Assembly (NCBI GenBank): GCA_007123465.1
Contig: SKLB01000196.1
Location: 1 to 11,970, forward strand
Direction of reading: 5' to 3'
DNA from: Spirochaetales bacterium
Lineage (GTDB): Bacteria; Spirochaetota; Spirochaetia; DSM-27196; PWMO01
Length of the DNA: 11,970 nucleotides
This document shows positions 1 through 6,796 of the stretch, one piece after another. Made by a program: the position numbers and the translations under genes. Each line of letters begins with the position of its first letter. Positions within the stretch are counted from its first letter, which is position 1. Below the pieces are notes generated by a model, which searched no databases, was not told the DNA's origin, and saw nothing but the letters and a program-made list of their open reading frames with translations.

Positions 1-795
1 ATTACCGTGGCCAGTGGTAAGGGCGGAGTCGGCAAGACCAATATTTCGACCAACCTGGCGATTGCCTACGCCAAGCTGGGCAAGCGTGTCATCCTGATGG
101 ACGCTGACCTCGGTCTCGCCAATGTGAACGTTGTGCTTGGAATCATTCCCAAGTACAACCTGTACCATCTGATCCGCAAGCAGAAAACGATGCGCGAGAT
201 CATCATGGATACCGATTACGGGATCCAGATTGTTGCCGGAGCCTCGGGCTTTGCCAAGATCGCCAACCTGTCGGAGGAGGAGCGGCACAATTTCATAAAC
301 GAGCTTTCGGAGATGTCCAATGCGGACATTATCATTATCGATACCAGCGCCGGTGTTTCGAATAATGTCCTGGCGTTTGTTGCAGCCGCCGATGAGGCCA
401 TCATTGTGACAACCCCGGAACCTACGGCAATTACCGATGCCTACGGAATCATAAAGATCATTGCAACCGAAATCGACAACCTGGGTATCGGTCTGAAACT
501 GATTGTCAACCGGGTGAAGTCGGTTACCGAAGGCAAGAAAGTAGCTGAACGGGTTATCAACATTGCCGGACAGTTTCTCAATTTAAAAGTTGATTACCTC
601 GGCTACGTATATGAAGACCCGGCGGTGCAGCAGGCGGTGCTGCGACAGAAACCGTTTCTGGCTGCGGATCCCAAGGGCAAGGCTTCGGCCTGCGTACTGC
701 ATATCGCCAGCCGGTTGGAGAATGTGGAGCATCGCGAAGGTGGCGGAGTCGGCAGATTTCTCAAGCGCCTGTTTGGACGCGGGCAGGATGAATGA
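1..795 (+). CDS. flhG: FlhG (MinD-like flagellar number ATPase), 5' end missing
   Basis: This is a ParA/MinD-family ATPase of the FlhG (YlxH/FleN) type, which with FlhF sets the number and position of flagella. Numbering from the GTG at 7, the deviant Walker A motif KGGVGKT lies at 5-11, MDADLG at 31-36 and the switch-like DTSAG at 112-116. The TTPEPTAITDAYG stretch (135-147) is characteristic of FlhG/MinD. The C-terminus carries an amphipathic FLKRLFG element (251-257) resembling the MinD membrane-targeting helix. The GTG at 7 is not the real start: the frame is open to base 1 (Ile-Thr-Val-Ala-Ser-Gly-Lys), and family members have about 20-30 further N-terminal residues, including the FlhF-activating segment. 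The gene therefore begins upstream of the window, where flhF would be expected. The stop is TGA at 793-795. The family assignment is firm; a chromosomal MinD or ParA is unlikely given the sigma factor and fapA downstream. Confidence 0.93.
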   Translation: MTVASGKGGVGKTNISTNLAIAYAKLGKRVILMDADLGLANVNVVLGIIPKYNLYHLIRKQKTMREIIMDTDYGIQIVAGASGFAKIANLSEEERHNFINELSEMSNADIIIIDTSAGVSNNVLAFVAAADEAIIVTTPEPTAITDAYGIIKIIATEIDNLGIGLKLIVNRVKSVTEGKKVAERVINIAGQFLNLKVDYLGYVYEDPAVQQAVLRQKPFLAADPKGKASACVLHIASRLENVEHREGGGVGRFLKRLFGRGQDE

Positions 796-802
796 TCACG
801 CC

Positions 803-831
803 TTGACGGGCTGTACCATTTTTCCTACTCT
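803..831 (+). promoter_or_regulatory. Candidate sigma-70 promoter in the flhG-downstream gap
   Basis: The 85-nt gap after flhG holds TTGACG (803-808), a 17-nt spacer, and TACTCT (826-831). The -35 box matches consensus at five of six positions. The -10 box matches the three most conserved positions (first T, second A, last T). Initiation would fall near 838, leaving a leader of about 40 nt before the ATG at 881. This is the only sizeable gap in the + strand gene block, which makes an internal promoter plausible. It is a visual match only. Confidence 0.35.
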
Positions 832-880
832 GTAAGGCGCGGCGGGAAACGGCTAAGAGGGGACAAGAGGCGCGAGTCGA

Positions 881-1540
881 ATGAAGGTCCGTATCGGGTT
901 CAGCGTAGGGTGCGCACTATTTGCCCTGATTGTCTCGCTTCTGAGCGGGATCGTCAGCGGAGTGCCTTTTGCTACGATTGTCATTCGGGCGCTGGTGTCC
1001 GCGGTGGTTTTTGCCGGGCTCGGTAGCGCAGCTCAAGTGGCGGTGTCGCGCTTTCTTCCTGAACTCGAGCAGGTGCTGGAAGGATCGAATGTTGATGCAC
1101 AGGAGACTGATGCGGCCGGCGAAGCGCGGCCGGCGGTCGACATAGTGGTGGACGACAGCGATGACGAGAGCGAAAGCGAAGATGTGAGCGACGACGGGCT
1201 GCTGGAGGTCGAGGACGGAGACAGCACCTACGGCGCTGAGCTGGAATCGGATCGGGAACCGGTTGGCGACGCAGAGCCGGCTGACGATCTGGTAGCCGAA
1301 GCCGAAGAGGTGGAGGCTGATCAGGAAAAAGAGTTTCCGGCGGCTGCACCGGACCCGGCTGACGGCATCGACGCCAGCGGCCTGGATCAACTGCCCGATG
1401 TTGGCGGTTTTTCGGATGCATTCGAAGGCTCCGAGGGTATCGCCTCCGTTGGCGAGAGCGAGGACAAGCGCAATTCGAGTGACCAGGATCCTGCCTTAAT
1501 GGCCAGGGCGCTCCAGACTATACTGAAAAGGGATGAGTGA
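881..1540 (+). CDS. Uncharacterised two-TM protein with long acidic tail
   Basis: This 219-aa protein has two hydrophobic segments (about residues 5-27 and 31-53) separated by a very short turn, then a long, strongly acidic, Asp/Glu-rich low-complexity region (about 73-180). It ends in a basic-acidic tail with ALQTILKRDE at 210-219. The likely layout is an inner-membrane hairpin with a disordered cytoplasmic domain. I recall uncharacterised proteins of similar size and position between flhG and the sigma factor gene in treponemes, which suggests a spirochaete flagellar accessory protein, but I cannot name a function. AGAGG at 866-870 lies 10 nt before the ATG, supporting this start. The TGA at 1538-1540 sits directly before the sigma factor gene. 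The acidic tail has no visible catalytic motif; the C-terminal end is the most likely interaction site (inference). Confidence 0.85.
   Translation: MKVRIGFSVGCALFALIVSLLSGIVSGVPFATIVIRALVSAVVFAGLGSAAQVAVSRFLPELEQVLEGSNVDAQETDAAGEARPAVDIVVDDSDDESESEDVSDDGLLEVEDGDSTYGAELESDREPVGDAEPADDLVAEAEEVEADQEKEFPAAAPDPADGIDASGLDQLPDVGGFSDAFEGSEGIASVGESEDKRNSSDQDPALMARALQTILKRDE
1526..1533 (+). promoter_or_regulatory. Ribosome binding site that decides the sigma factor start
   Basis: AAAAGGGA at the end of the preceding gene lies 9 nt before ATG 1543 but only 3 nt before GTG 1537. This spacing favours the ATG, although the GTG overlaps the upstream TGA stop (GTGA) in the manner of a coupled start. Confidence 0.5.
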
Positions 1541-1542
1541 GG

Positions 1543-2331
1543 ATGGGCGATAACCTTCTGGCCGAGAAAACCGAGGAAGAACTGTGGCAGCTTTACCGAG
1601 ATACCCGCAATCCGGACATCCGTGAGATTCTGGTCAAGCAGTACGCTCCACTGGTGAAATACGTTGCCGGAAAAGTCGCCGTGGGGATGCCGCACAACGT
1701 CGAGTTTGACGACCTGGTAGGCTACGGTGTCTTCGGTCTATTCGATGCGATCGAGAAGTTCGATCCAGATAAGCACGTCAAATTCAAGACCTACGCGGTG
1801 ACGCGCATTCGTGGTGCAATCTTTGACGAGTTGCGCTCGATCGACTGGGTGCCGCGCTCGGTGCGCCAGAAGACGCGCGAGATCGAGGAATCGGTGCGCC
1901 GGCTGGAGGCCTCGCTCGGGCGCGCAGCCACAGACGCAGAAGTGGCGCGTGACCTCGGTATTACCACCCGAGAGCTCGAGAAACTGATGATGAAGATCAG
2001 CGGTACGTCGATTCTGTCCTTAAACGACGTCTGGTACACCGGCGACGACAACGACAAAGTGTCGATAGCCGACAGTATTGAATCTCCGCAGAGCCTCAAC
2101 CCCGACGTAATTGTTGAAAAAGATGAGATAAAGCGTGTGATCGTTGAGGCAATTCAGGAACTGCCCGAGAAAGAGAAAACGGTGCTGGTACTCTACTACT
2201 ACGAAGACCTGACGTTGAAAGAGATCGGTCAGGTGCTGGAAGTAACCGAATCACGGGTTTCACAACTGCATACCAAAGCTATCATGCGGCTGCGCGCCAA
2301 GCTTACCAATATCAAGAAGGGGATCATGTAG
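1543..2331 (+). CDS. fliA: FliA/WhiG-family flagellar sigma factor (sigma-28)
   Basis: This 262-aa protein has the sigma-70 family layout without region 1: region 2 (about residues 25-100, with EFDDLVGYGVFGLFDAIEKF and TYAVTRIRGAIFDELR), region 3 (about 105-185) and region 4 (about 205-256). The signature DELRSIDWVPRSVRQK is typical of FliA/WhiG/SigD. The region 4.2 helix-turn-helix is LTLKEIGQVLEVTESRVSQL. It directs RNA polymerase to late flagellar and chemotaxis promoters, normally under FlgM control; flgM is not in the window. The start is taken as ATG 1543 because of ribosome-binding-site spacing; GTG 1537 would add two residues and overlap the upstream stop. The stop TAG (2329-2331) is followed after 1 nt by fapA. 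Treponemal homologues are often labelled whiG. The family is certain; the choice of symbol is a naming matter. Confidence 0.95.
   Translation: MGDNLLAEKTEEELWQLYRDTRNPDIREILVKQYAPLVKYVAGKVAVGMPHNVEFDDLVGYGVFGLFDAIEKFDPDKHVKFKTYAVTRIRGAIFDELRSIDWVPRSVRQKTREIEESVRRLEASLGRAATDAEVARDLGITTRELEKLMMKISGTSILSLNDVWYTGDDNDKVSIADSIESPQSLNPDVIVEKDEIKRVIVEAIQELPEKEKTVLVLYYYEDLTLKEIGQVLEVTESRVSQLHTKAIMRLRAKLTNIKKGIM
2317..2322 (+). promoter_or_regulatory. Ribosome binding site that decides the fapA start
   Basis: AAGGGG in the last codons of the sigma factor gene lies 10 nt before ATG 2333 and 19 nt before the in-frame ATG 2342, so it supports 2333. Confidence 0.5.
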
Positions 2332-2332
2332 C

Positions 2333-4276
2333 ATGGTCAACATGTCCCAGTTGCAGACCTACATGAAAAAGCAACTGGACGAGGACAGGCAGCGCCAGTT
2401 TGTCCATGTTTCCGGTGAATCTCTGGAAGAGGCCCTGCGCGAGGCCTCGATAGAGTTGTCGCTGCCGATCAAGAGAATCGAATACGAAGTGCTGGAGAAG
2501 GGCGCCAGGGGGTTGTTCGGTAAGTCGCGCAAGCCCTTCATGCTGCTGGCATACCCGGCCGGCGGCAGTCAGGAAGCCGACTCCGACCAGCAGTTCGACA
2601 GCGGTTTCTCGTTTGACGACGTGGGCGAAGAGCAGATACGCGACGGGCGCGTCTTCGTTCGCCTGACTCCTGATGGAGTTATGCTGAAGGTTACCAGGCC
2701 CGAGCGTGGCGGGGTTCGGGCCACCGAGCGCATGGCGATAGAGAAAATCACGTCGCGCACCAACGCTGCAGTAGACAGCGGCATGGTATCCAAGGTTGTG
2801 CGATTGGCCGATGGGCAGTTTGTGCGTGTTGGGACTTTCGATTATAATCCGGCTTCCGATGCGGTTCTGTCGGTTGAGATCACCGACCAGGAAATGAAGG
2901 CCCATCTTACCGCTCTGCCGCCGGGGCGCGGCGGAAGCGATCCTGACCGCGATACCATTCTCAATTTTCTGCAGGGCAACGGCGTGGTAGAAGGCTTCAA
3001 AGAAGACGTCATCGACGCCTTCATCGATGACCCTCTCTACAAGGAACCGGTGCTGGTGGCAGAAGGGACCAGTCCAGAGAACGGTGCCGATGCCAGGGTT
3101 GTACTCAACTTTGAAAGTGATTCCAGCAAGGTACAGCTCAAGGAGACCGACGGCAAGGTAGACTTCAAGGAACTGAACCTTGTGCAGAACGTTGTCGAAG
3201 GCCAGGTGCTTGCCAAGAAAATCCCACCCGAACGAGGCAAACCGGGACGGACCGTGACCGGCAAGTTGCTCTCGGCCAATGACGGCGCAGACTGCACCAT
3301 TCAGGTTGGCAAGAACGTACGGCTGGCGGAGGACCAGATGACCGCCTACGCGGAAATCAACGGTCAGGTCACGCTGTTGGCCGGAAAGATCAACGTTGAG
3401 CCAGTCTACGTGATTAACGGTAATGTTAACCTCAAGACCGGCAACGTTCTGTTCCTCGGTACGGTGCTGGTCAAAGGTAACGTTGACGACGGCTTCAGTG
3501 TCAAAGCCGCCGGTAACATTGAGGTCATGGGAAATGTCGGCAAGAGTACCCTGGATGCAGAAGGTGACGTGATTGTTCACCAGGGAATTGCCGGTAAGAC
3601 CGCGGGAACTATTCGCAGCGGCAAAAACATCTGGTCCAAGTTCATAGAGAATGCCATGGTGGAGGCCGGTGGAGTGGTGGCGGTCAGCGACGGCATCATT
3701 AACTCCGAGGTGAGTTCTCACAAGAAAGTGATCTGCCGCGGTAAACGCGCCAGTATTGTCGGTGGCAGGATCCGTGCCAGTGAAGAAATTGACGCCAAGA
3801 CGCTGGGATCGGTGGCCGGAATGGAAACGATTCTGGAGGTCGGCTACGATCCTGTAAGCAAGAAGCGAATGGACGAGCTCCAGGAGCGCAAAGAGGTGCT
3901 TTCCAAGGAGCTCGAGGAAATCGACCGTAATCTGGCGACGCTGGAGAGTCTCAAGCGGCAGAAGGGTAAGCTGACGCAGGAAAAGGTGCGGCATCTGCTC
4001 GAAGAGCAGAAGCGCAAGCAGGAGATTCTGAAAGAGGTCAAGAAGCTCGATAGCGAGATCGAAGAGATTCAGCAGTATCTCGGCGAGTTGAAAACTCACG
4101 GACGCGTCAGTGCCTCGGGCACCGTCTACGCCGGAGTCAAGGTGCACATCAAAGAAGCCAGCCTGGAGGTTCGCAACGAGTTCAAGGCGGTTACGTTCAT
4201 AAGTGAAGCCAATACCGTAAAGGTCACAAAATACCAGGAGACTGACGACGATATAAGTATCACGCGGAAGAGCTGA
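2333..4276 (+). CDS. fapA: FapA-family flagellar assembly protein (Jag-N + DUF342)
   Basis: This 647-aa protein has four parts. Residues 22-75 are a Jag-N domain, recognisable by SLEEAL, IEYEVLEKGARGLFG and the following basic stretch. Residues about 105-300 match the N-terminal part of DUF342/FapA. Residues about 300-500 contain PPERGKPGRTVTGK and Gly/Val-rich repeats (GNVNLKTGNV, KGNVDDGFSV, GNIEVMGNVG) expected of the single-stranded right-handed beta-helix. Residues 507-586 are a charged coiled coil, followed by a short beta-rich tail. Members of this family are linked to flagellar assembly in Vibrio, where FapA responds to the glucose phosphotransferase component IIA-Glc; whether that applies here is unknown. 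The protein is soluble, with no signal peptide or TM segment. Its position directly after the sigma factor gene matches the spirochaete arrangement. The TGA shares one base with the next ATG (TGATG), suggesting translational coupling. Confidence 0.92.
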   Translation: MVNMSQLQTYMKKQLDEDRQRQFVHVSGESLEEALREASIELSLPIKRIEYEVLEKGARGLFGKSRKPFMLLAYPAGGSQEADSDQQFDSGFSFDDVGEEQIRDGRVFVRLTPDGVMLKVTRPERGGVRATERMAIEKITSRTNAAVDSGMVSKVVRLADGQFVRVGTFDYNPASDAVLSVEITDQEMKAHLTALPPGRGGSDPDRDTILNFLQGNGVVEGFKEDVIDAFIDDPLYKEPVLVAEGTSPENGADARVVLNFESDSSKVQLKETDGKVDFKELNLVQNVVEGQVLAKKIPPERGKPGRTVTGKLLSANDGADCTIQVGKNVRLAEDQMTAYAEINGQVTLLAGKINVEPVYVINGNVNLKTGNVLFLGTVLVKGNVDDGFSVKAAGNIEVMGNVGKSTLDAEGDVIVHQGIAGKTAGTIRSGKNIWSKFIENAMVEAGGVVAVSDGIINSEVSSHKKVICRGKRASIVGGRIRASEEIDAKTLGSVAGMETILEVGYDPVSKKRMDELQERKEVLSKELEEIDRNLATLESLKRQKGKLTQEKVRHLLEEQKRKQEILKEVKKLDSEIEEIQQYLGELKTHGRVSASGTVYAGVKVHIKEASLEVRNEFKAVTFISEANTVKVTKYQETDDDISITRKS

Positions 4277-4596
4277 TGGCCATTCAACCGATCGACTTAC
4301 AGACCCTGTTTCTCCGGCTGAACCAGATAGGACAAGAGCAGTCGGCCGAGCGCAATGCGCTGCTGCAGGGGCAGGCGGTAGCAGGATCGGAGATTGCGCG
4401 TCGTAGCGAGCTCGAGAAGAGCGTTGTGCGCGAATCGCACGACGTTGAGGGCGGCCCCGAACAGCTGCACGATGAAGACGAAAGCACCGCCGAGCAGAAG
4501 CAGGATCAGTCCCGGCGTGACAGGTCTGACTCCAGCGAAGACCCGGAGGTGTTTCGCGATCCCGATCTCGGCCGCAATGTGGACGTCACGGGGTAA
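4276..4596 (+). CDS. Small hydrophilic protein of unknown function
   Basis: This 106-aa protein starts with IQPIDLQTLFLRLNQIGQEQ, a short predicted amphipathic helix. The middle (about residues 45-90) is highly charged, Glu/Asp/Gln/Ser-rich and probably disordered. It ends in FRDPDLGRNVDVTG (93-106). Small proteins with the same design, an N-terminal helix around PIDLQ and a C-terminal DPxLGxxIDI-like end, occur at this position in treponemes as far as I recall. This suggests a conserved but uncharacterised spirochaete gene whose two ends are the functional parts. CGGAAG at 4265-4270 is a good ribosome binding site 5 nt before the ATG, which overlaps the fapA stop by one base. The TAA at 4594-4596 is 8 nt before the next gene. 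No function can be assigned; an adaptor or chaperone role in flagellar assembly is a guess from context. Confidence 0.82.
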   Translation: MAIQPIDLQTLFLRLNQIGQEQSAERNALLQGQAVAGSEIARRSELEKSVVRESHDVEGGPEQLHDEDESTAEQKQDQSRRDRSDSSEDPEVFRDPDLGRNVDVTG

Positions 4597-4604
4597 GCCA
4601 GACC

Positions 4605-5102
4605 ATGAGCTGGTTTTCAGTGCTTCTGGTGAGCTTGCTGGTCACCGCCGCGGCAGTGGCCTTGCTCATTCGCCGCATCGAGCGGCGAATAGAGCCGTCC
4701 GCTGTACTGAACCAGATTCGCGGTGAGGTAGACGAACTGATTGTAGAGTTCAACCAGACCACGGAACGCAATATCGGCTTGCTCGAAGAGCGTATCGTGC
4801 GCTTGAATCGACTCATAGAGTCCGCGGACCGGCGCGTGGCGGTGCTGCGGCGCGAACTCGACGCGCATGAATCTGGTACACGGGTCTACAGCGATATCGT
4901 GCAGCAGGCCGCGGTGCAGCGGCGCCAGGAGCACGAGCAGCAGCAGGCGGACAAACAGAACGAGGGCGGTAGCGAAGATCGACGTGCACAGATTATCGAC
5001 CTGTACGAAAAAGGTATTGCACCAAATATCATTGCAGCGCGAGTGGGCACCACAGTGGGCGAAGTGGAGTTGATTGTCTCAATGCGCAGAAGGAAGCCGT
5101 AG
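4605..5102 (+). CDS. Single-TM coiled-coil protein with SwrB/DUF6115-like HTH tail
   Basis: This 165-aa protein has an N-terminal membrane anchor (residues 3-22) followed by RRIERR, so the bulk is probably cytoplasmic. Residues about 35-88 form a coiled coil, 99-118 are Gln/Glu-rich, and 128-161 form a compact helix-turn-helix-like element (AQIIDLYEKGIAPNIIAARV, then GEVELIV). The same architecture is seen in Bacillus SwrB and DUF6115 proteins, whose C-terminal element carries a similar LY.KG...IA...G...GEVELI pattern. SwrB is encoded next to sigD and promotes activation of flagellar export and basal-body completion. Here the gene lies two genes from the FliA/WhiG sigma factor, so a parallel role is a reasonable inference, but homology is argued from layout and a short motif only. 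The helix-turn-helix-like tail need not bind DNA in an anchored protein. The stop TAG 5100-5102 is 5 nt before the Hsp70 gene. Confidence 0.82.
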   Translation: MSWFSVLLVSLLVTAAAVALLIRRIERRIEPSAVLNQIRGEVDELIVEFNQTTERNIGLLEERIVRLNRLIESADRRVAVLRRELDAHESGTRVYSDIVQQAAVQRRQEHEQQQADKQNEGGSEDRRAQIIDLYEKGIAPNIIAARVGTTVGEVELIVSMRRRKP

Positions 5103-5107
5103 CCGAA

Positions 5108-6796
5108 ATGGGCCGAATAATTGGAATAGACCTGGGTACGACAAACACCGTTGCCGCATTCATGGAAGGCACGCAGCCGCGGGTGATTCCCAATGATCGC
5201 GGCAATCATCTGACGCCCTCGGTAGTGGCGTTTGGGAACTCTGGTGAAGTTCTGGTTGGCGAGTCCGCACGCAACCAGGCGGTGGTCAACGCTGGGCGCA
5301 CGGTAGTGCACGTCAAGCGGCTGATGGGCCAGGACCAGCTGATTGACATCGATGGTAGTGGCTACACCCCGCAACAGATCAGCGCGCTGATTCTCAAGAA
5401 AGTCAGGCACGACGCCGAGAGTTTCCTGGGGACCGAGGTCCGCCAGGCCGTAATTGCGGTACCGGCGCATTTCTCGGACAAGCAGCGCAAGGCTACCGTA
5501 GAGGCCGGAAGGCTGGCGGGGCTGACCGTACTGCGAATCATCAACGAACCCACGGCAGCCGCGCTGGCGTACGGCGCTCGCGGGGGAGATAATGCCCGCA
5601 TCCTGGTCTACGATCTGGGAGGAGGGACGTTTGACGCCACCTGCCTGGAGACCGACGGAACAACGTTCACGGTTAAGGCCAGCTGCGGCGACAACCACCT
5701 TGGCGGAATGGACATCGACGCGCTGCTGATGACCGAAGCGTTGGACGCTTTCAGCGAGCAGGCCGGTTTTGATATCGCCGCTGATCCGTTGCTGATGCAG
5801 CAGTTGGGTGAGATGATCGAGCGCGTCAAGATCGAGTTGTCCAGCCGTGACAGCGCGTCGCTGGCGCTGCCATTCTATGTTGCCGGCGGCAAACCGCTGC
5901 ACCTGCAGTACAGCCTTGGTCGCGACCGGTTTGAACAGCTGGTAAGCGGTCTGCTGGATCGTTCAATCGAATTGACGCTGCAGGCGCTAAACCACGGCGG
6001 GTTCGACCGGACGGGTATCGATAGCCTGGTTCTTTCCGGCGGCTCCAGCAGAATTCCATTGGTACAGCGGCGTCTGCGCGAAGAGCTGGGGGTACGCGAG
6101 GTGGCGCTGGTGAACCCCGATGAGATCGTTGCGCTGGGAGCCGCAGTACAGGCCGAGATGCTTGCCGGAGATTCCCAGCTGATTCAACTGCACGATGTTA
6201 TTTCGTACTCCCTGGGGGTAGAGATCGACAACGGGCGCTTTGTCGGTCTTGTCAGGAAGCAGTCCCAGATACCCACCGAGACGCGGCGCGTTTTCACCAC
6301 GGTTGCCGACAACCAGAATGCGGTGGAGATCCACGTGCTGCAGGGAGAGCATCCGGACGCTTCCGGCAACCACTCTTTGGGGCGATTTCTGCTCTCGGGA
6401 ATCCGCGAAGGCGGCCGTGGTGAGCCGCGGATCGAGGTAACGTTTTCGGTTGACGCCGGCGGCATGGCTCACGTTGCCGCGCGCGATAAAGATACCGGCG
6501 CGGCGCAGCGGATAACGGTACACCCGCTGGGAGACGATAGTACCGCCGGCGCGGATCAGGTTGAGCGCCGGCTGCAGGCGCTGGTAGTACGCATACGCGG
6601 CCTCAAACAGAGTGCCGGAGCGCAGCTGGACCAGGGCTTTGGCAGGGAAATCGATGACCTGCTGGCACACGCTGAACGCTCAGTCAAGCGCTCGGACCAT
6701 AAGACGATGCGCGAGTCGCTGATTGCCCTCGAGACGCTGGTGGATGAACTGGTGCTGATGGCGCAGGAAACCGAGGCCGACAATGCAGGTGCTTGA
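5108..6796 (+). CDS. Short HscC-like Hsp70 chaperone
   Basis: This 562-aa Hsp70 has an intact nucleotide-binding domain (residues 1-355): phosphate-1 loop IDLGTTNT (7-14), Lys70 in VKRLMG, INEPTAAALAYG (145-156), DLGGGTFD (169-176) and the adenosine-binding GGSSRIP (311-317). The substrate-binding beta domain is about 366-475, and the helical lid (480-555) is shorter than in DnaK. The interdomain linker reads IQLHD (359-363) where DnaK has VLLLD. Length and linker resemble E. coli HscC (about 556 aa) more than DnaK (about 640 aa), and there is no acidic DnaK-type C-terminal tail. It is therefore a specialised second Hsp70 and not the housekeeping chaperone; no grpE is nearby. AGGAAG at 5091-5096 lies 11 nt before the ATG. 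The 3' end overlaps the J-domain gene by 14 nt, making that product the obvious co-chaperone. The client is unknown; flagellar or chemotaxis components are suggested by context only. Confidence 0.9.
   Translation: MGRIIGIDLGTTNTVAAFMEGTQPRVIPNDRGNHLTPSVVAFGNSGEVLVGESARNQAVVNAGRTVVHVKRLMGQDQLIDIDGSGYTPQQISALILKKVRHDAESFLGTEVRQAVIAVPAHFSDKQRKATVEAGRLAGLTVLRIINEPTAAALAYGARGGDNARILVYDLGGGTFDATCLETDGTTFTVKASCGDNHLGGMDIDALLMTEALDAFSEQAGFDIAADPLLMQQLGEMIERVKIELSSRDSASLALPFYVAGGKPLHLQYSLGRDRFEQLVSGLLDRSIELTLQALNHGGFDRTGIDSLVLSGGSSRIPLVQRRLREELGVREVALVNPDEIVALGAAVQAEMLAGDSQLIQLHDVISYSLGVEIDNGRFVGLVRKQSQIPTETRRVFTTVADNQNAVEIHVLQGEHPDASGNHSLGRFLLSGIREGGRGEPRIEVTFSVDAGGMAHVAARDKDTGAAQRITVHPLGDDSTAGADQVERRLQALVVRIRGLKQSAGAQLDQGFGREIDDLLAHAERSVKRSDHKTMRESLIALETLVDELVLMAQETEADNAGA

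Noticed and set aside
7..9. GTG as the true start of flhG.
   Set aside because: It encodes the Val just before the P-loop and would remove the first strand of the fold and the FlhF-activating N-terminus; the frame is open to the window edge.
809..825. The T-run after flhG as an intrinsic terminator.
   Set aside because: No stable inverted repeat precedes the T-run; it fits better as the spacer of the candidate promoter.
1546..1553. GGCGATAA, similar to the sigma-28 -10 element, at the start of the sigma factor gene.
   Set aside because: No TAAA-like -35 element at about 15 nt upstream, and it lies inside the coding sequence.
2324..4147. A 607-codon open frame on the minus strand opposite fapA.
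   Set aside because: It lies fully antisense to a gene with clear Jag-N, DUF342 and coiled-coil features, shows no recognisable domain, and is explained by GC-rich codon use leaving the reverse frame without stops.
4886..5902. A 338-codon minus-strand open frame opposite the SwrB-like and Hsp70 genes.
   Set aside because: It spans the ends of two well-supported genes in antisense, its translation matches no family I know, and no ribosome binding site or promoter stands out.
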